In this document: piece by piece, positions 61,086 through 64,000 of the stretch
How the letters are laid out: every line of letters begins with the position of its first letter
Numbering within the stretch: the first letter of the stretch is position 1
NCBI GenBank assembly: GCA_029261995.1
Contig: JAJDAF010000032.1
Location: forward strand, 23,272-87,271
Direction of reading: 5' to 3'
Length of the DNA: 64,000 bases
Origin: Candidatus Zhuqueibacterota bacterium
GTDB taxonomy: Bacteria; Zhuqueibacterota; Zhuqueibacteria; Oceanimicrobiales; Oceanimicrobiaceae
Notes under the pieces: model-generated
Database searches by the model: none
Told to the model about the DNA's origin: nothing
Seen by the model: only the letters and a program-made list of their open reading frames with translations
Program-made: the position numbers and the translations under genes

Positions 61086-63559
61086 CGACCCGTGGATTCC
61101 CTGCTTTTCGATCCACCTACCCGGATCTGTTCGCTTCTCGATTCTGGGAGTGGGAAAAACGTCTCAAAGACGCGGTCGATGCGGTTTTTCCAGCTCGCCC
61201 AGCCTGTACCATCATGCACCTCGCCTCCGGTCAGGTCGAATCCGTGAGCTTTCAACAGACTTGCAACCTTAGGGCTACTTTCAATTAAATCCATGCTTTC
61301 CAGCGGACTTCTGAAATCGTACTTGCCCCACTCGAAATAGATTTGTAGCTCGTCCTGAGCAACCGGAGAAATGAGTTCATTGTACTTTTTGGTTTCCTTC
61401 TCATCCGACCACATCGACTGGACGCCTAGTTTTCCAAAAAGCTCTCGGTGTTTGAAGGTCGAGTAAAAAGCCATTGCGGCGTTAGTCAAATGTCCGATAT
61501 TCGCCCGGTTTTCTGGCCCGGGCAGGATCCTGTACGCCTGCTCGACCAGTGGTATGATCTCTTTGACGAATACCTGCAAATAGGTGTCGCGCTTGCTTCC
61601 AATGTACTCGCGATAACCGCCGCCGTAAAATGTCGGCATATATACCACAATAAACGGTTGTATCCGCTTGCCAATCAAGTTGTCCAGCGCTGTGGTCATT
61701 TTCCCCAGTCCTGTGGCGCCGCTGCCGCCATGCACGTAGGCGATGGGGTAAGCTGTGCCATCATTTGCATCATAGCCTGCTGGAAGATAGACTTCGACAG
61801 CGCGGGTGCTGTCGGTGATAGCACTTTTGAGCTGTAGAGAATCAATGCGGCCACTTTGAACAACCGTGGCGCTATCAAGATAGTTCGGAGCGCTCCATTT
61901 CGGCATGCTGAACCAGGAGGCGGACCCAAAAAATATCGTACCGCTTGTTCTGCTATTAAGCGAGTCAACCACGGGAGTCTGCAAGTCCTTGAGAAACTTG
62001 TAAGTCAGTCTGGTATCCGACTCCAGACGAGCTGAGTAGTAAAACAGATCCGTACCCGCCACATGATGCATGGGACGGTCGTACCGCCAGCCAACCAAAT
62101 CGCCCATCAGGGCCATGTCGTTGGCGTCACCGCGATAGACGAAATGGACCACATCATCTCCCTCGATCACCGGGAATTCTTTCTGTGCTGCCATGAATTC
62201 ATCCACCAGCGCACTCTTGTCTCCGGACTGTTCCACCTTCTTGATGAATTGTGCAAAACCCGACATCGGCACAATGCCCTCGGTCTTGCCGGCAGTGGCT
62301 GCTACTGTCTGAGCCGGAATGATGTCGACCGCGGCGATCTCGGTCATGCTGCGCAAGTACAATCGGCCGCCCGCGAAGCTTGCCGGCGTCCAGACAAGAT
62401 TGTCGAACAAATCAAGGCTGGCCACTTCATTGTATCCTGCAGATGAGGTTGGCGCAACACTTAATCTTCCATCTTTGGTGGCAACCACAAGATGGCCGTC
62501 CACCACGATCGGGAAGCCGTCGCCCGGCGCCCTGGAACGCCAGACACGTTCGCCCGTTTCGACGTCGATACAGTTTAGAATGCGGCTGTTGTAACCATAG
62601 AGATAGCCGTCGTGGTAGACCGGGACCACGTAGGTGCCCTTGATGGCTTTGGTTTTCCAGACTTCTTCGACCTGGTGCATTTGGTTTGCATACTGCAGTT
62701 TCAACAGGATGCCGCCCTGGTTGGTGTTCTTCAAAAAGAATTGGTTGTTCCCGACAGGCATAAGATTGCCGCTTGCGGCGCCCATGGGATGGGTTGTACC
62801 GCCATGCTCGAATTGCCACAGAACCTCACCGGATTCGGGCCGCAGCCCGTACAATGCGCGATTTGTGATGCCAACGAGTTGGTTGGCATCGCCGGAGTGG
62901 AGCAGGAAAGGCGACTGATACTCAACCGTATCGCTGCTGGTTGCCCAAAGCACCTGACCCGTATTCGGATCGAATGCCGAGATGGCGTTATTCGAAGTCC
63001 CGCCGGTTTCGATGATCAGGGCATTGTTGTAAAGCAGAGGTGATGTGGCGAACCCATAAAACGGGATCTTGGCCTGGTGCTGCGTGACCAGGTCTGTATC
63101 CCACAATAATTTTCCAGTCTCTTGCTCTAAGACGAAAAGCCGGCCTGCCGCACTCAGTCCGACAACCTTATCATCAGCAATCAGCGGTGTTGAAATCGAA
63201 CCGTTGGCGGAACCCCATCGGCCCGGGAAAGTGGTGTCGATCTTGAAGCGCCAGAATTCCGTGCCATCTTTCACATTCAACGCAATGACATAGTCGAATG
63301 TACTATCCGAGAACATCGTTACAGCCATCTTTCCCTGAACCGAAACCGCGGAGTAACCAGAACCCAAGTCTCTTTTCCAGCCAACCTTTAGTTCAAAGGG
63401 CTGCTCCGGCTCGAGCAAGCCGGGTTTGACCGAGAAGTTGCCGTTCGGACCACCCCAGGCAGGCCAGTCGTTGCCGTCCTCCGCATGCAAAGGAGTTAAA
63501 GAGCCTGCGAGTGGTGCAAAAAGGAAAGCGGTGACAAGTAACGTGATCAATCTATTCAT
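61082..63559 (-). CDS. Secreted PQQ-propeller and esterase-like protein
   Basis: An 825-residue secreted protein. The signal peptide is followed by a PQQ-type beta-propeller (about 30-420; blades such as VIALNVKDGTEFWRF, LFVLEQETGKLLWDTDL and ISAFDPNTGQVLWAT). A CBM48/glycogen-binding-like strand set (VVHFVYRGDANDMALMGDLVGW) comes next. The C-terminus is an esterase D/PF00756-like alpha-beta fold (VEVYLPAGYDANDGTAYPIAYVHGGSGATG). The nucleophile position reads GHLTNA instead of G-x-S-x-G, so the esterase is probably inactive or binding-only. The ribosome-binding site GAGGAGG is 6 nt before ATG 63559. Confidence 0.85.
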   Translation of the reverse strand: MNRLITLLVTAFLFAPLAGSLTPLHAEDGNDWPAWGGPNGNFSVKPGLLEPEQPFELKVGWKRDLGSGYSAVSVQGKMAVTMFSDSTFDYVIALNVKDGTEFWRFKIDTTFPGRWGSANGSISTPLIADDKVVGLSAAGRLFVLEQETGKLLWDTDLVTQHQAKIPFYGFATSPLLYNNALIIETGGTSNNAISAFDPNTGQVLWATSSDTVEYQSPFLLHSGDANQLVGITNRALYGLRPESGEVLWQFEHGGTTHPMGAASGNLMPVGNNQFFLKNTNQGGILLKLQYANQMHQVEEVWKTKAIKGTYVVPVYHDGYLYGYNSRILNCIDVETGERVWRSRAPGDGFPIVVDGHLVVATKDGRLSVAPTSSAGYNEVASLDLFDNLVWTPASFAGGRLYLRSMTEIAAVDIIPAQTVAATAGKTEGIVPMSGFAQFIKKVEQSGDKSALVDEFMAAQKEFPVIEGDDVVHFVYRGDANDMALMGDLVGWRYDRPMHHVAGTDLFYYSARLESDTRLTYKFLKDLQTPVVDSLNSRTSGTIFFGSASWFSMPKWSAPNYLDSATVVQSGRIDSLQLKSAITDSTRAVEVYLPAGYDANDGTAYPIAYVHGGSGATGLGKMTTALDNLIGKRIQPFIVVYMPTFYGGGYREYIGSKRDTYLQVFVKEIIPLVEQAYRILPGPENRANIGHLTNAAMAFYSTFKHRELFGKLGVQSMWSDEKETKKYNELISPVAQDELQIYFEWGKYDFRSPLESMDLIESSPKVASLLKAHGFDLTGGEVHDGTGWASWKNRIDRVFETFFPLPESRSEQIRVGGSKSRESTGR

Positions 63560-63588
63560 GAATCCTCCTCGTAAGAAAGTTGGTATTT

Positions 63589-63616
63589 GCCTGTCAGTGC
63601 GGCTTTGCTGACAGGC
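63589..63616 (+). promoter_or_regulatory. Hairpin upstream of the PQQ-propeller gene
   Basis: A perfect 9-bp stem (GCCTGTCAG at 63589-63597 and CTGACAGGC at 63608-63616) lies in the 5' leader of the 63559 minus-strand gene. On the + strand TTTT (63621-63624) follows at 4 nt. It may end the kinase-stub transcript or shape the leader. Confidence 0.55.
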
Positions 63617-63649
63617 GCTGTTTTATCGGATAGTTGTTCCCATTTGTAT

Positions 63650-63787
63650 CTATGCGTTTTTAAGCTTCAGTGCTGCCTCGCACTTGAGTTTGGTGTCCTC
63701 GGCTTTGTAGGCCACGCCCATGCCGCCTTCGCCGAGCTTTGCCAAAATGCGGTAGTGTAAAACGGTTGTTCCGACTAATTCGCCCAT
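63650..63787 (-). pseudogene. Truncated Ser/Thr kinase N-terminus
   Basis: A 45-residue frame reads [20 protein letters not shown], continuing [25 protein letters not shown] and then a stop. This is a kinase glycine loop plus the VALK-type lysine, without any later catalytic motif. It is a remnant or a decayed paralogue of kinases like the one at 43. The remaining 63788-64000 shows no recognisable feature. Confidence 0.8.
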
Positions 63788-64000
63788 TATTCCTCTCGAT
63801 CTTCTTGCGGATGTCCGTAGCACGCAGGCTTCGGTATCCTAATGAAGAGCTTAGTAAAGTCAGTAGTGTCCGGTTAAAAGTCGAATAAATTCAATTGGTT
63901 ATGAATTAGGTTCTCGATGGGTTGGGGTTGGGCCTCCATAACTATTTGTAAAATAGGCGTTTTCTCGAAAACTGTAATGCTCAAGATTTGTAAAAAAGTG

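Noticed and set aside
63868..63900. IS-end-like sequence AGTGTCCGGTTAAAAG near the window edge
   Set aside because: Similar words occur at IS ends, but no inverted partner, transposase or target repeat is visible before the window ends.

Overview
The window looks like a chromosomal segment of an uncultivated or little-studied Gram-negative bacterium of the FCB superphylum (KSB1-, Calditrichaeota- or Zixibacteria-like). This is an inference from: Ser/Thr kinase, FHA and zinc-ribbon/TPR proteins; paired ECF sigma and anti-sigma genes; FG-GAP, HEAT and PQQ-type secreted proteins; and a 2708-residue secreted protein ending in an FlgD/type-IX-sorting-like domain with the YPNPFNPETTI motif. Host genes have moderate GC and often use TTG or GTG starts. 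No rRNA or CRISPR array was seen. One tRNA-Val(CAC) is present.

Region 1 (0-10.4 kb) is one long plus-strand operon: a kinase/AAA/TPR sensor, a zinc-ribbon TPR protein, a zinc-ribbon FHA protein, a complete oligopeptide ABC importer (binding protein, two ATPases, two permeases) and a sigma-54 activator. Region 2 (10.6-23.5 kb) holds the tRNA, a palindromic tandem-repeat array, UspA, CBS and TPR proteins, tryptophanase, a TonB-like protein, a lipoprotein amidase, an ECF sigma/anti-sigma pair, a threonine dehydratase, an FG-GAP protein and YjbQ. Region 3 (23.6-34.5 kb) is the giant alginate-lyase-like secreted protein, a Cys/Met PLP enzyme and small proteins. Region 4 (34.6-40.3 kb) is an ECF sigma/anti-sigma/three-HEAT-protein operon. 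Region 5 (40.3-47.1 kb) holds an alpha/beta hydrolase, a MarR regulator, small membrane proteins, and a dehydratase/cyclodeaminase/dehydratase cluster whose middle gene is frameshifted.

Region 6 (47.2-58.8 kb) is an accessory island. All its non-IS genes are on the minus strand, are unrelated in function and differ in GC. Several are followed by attC-like GCCTAAC or GCATAAC motifs with imperfect dyads, so it resembles an integron cassette array without a visible integrase. It carries three copies of a 364-bp element that is an internally deleted REP-associated (Y1) transposase. It also carries a 2494-bp IS1595-family element with an 8-bp target duplication, inward promoters at both ends and four passenger genes, inserted in a GmrSD-like (DUF262/DUF1524) restriction gene.

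Region 7 (58.8-64 kb) has a second palindromic tandem array, a protein of unknown function, REP/MITE-like elements, a PQQ-propeller/esterase-like secreted protein and a truncated kinase stub.

Functional theme: import of peptides and catabolism of amino acids by PLP lyases and deaminases (tryptophanase, Cys/Met lyase, three threonine-dehydratase homologues), with envelope sensing by kinase/FHA and sigma/anti-sigma modules. Small repeats appear to act as terminators and as insertion agents in coding sequence.
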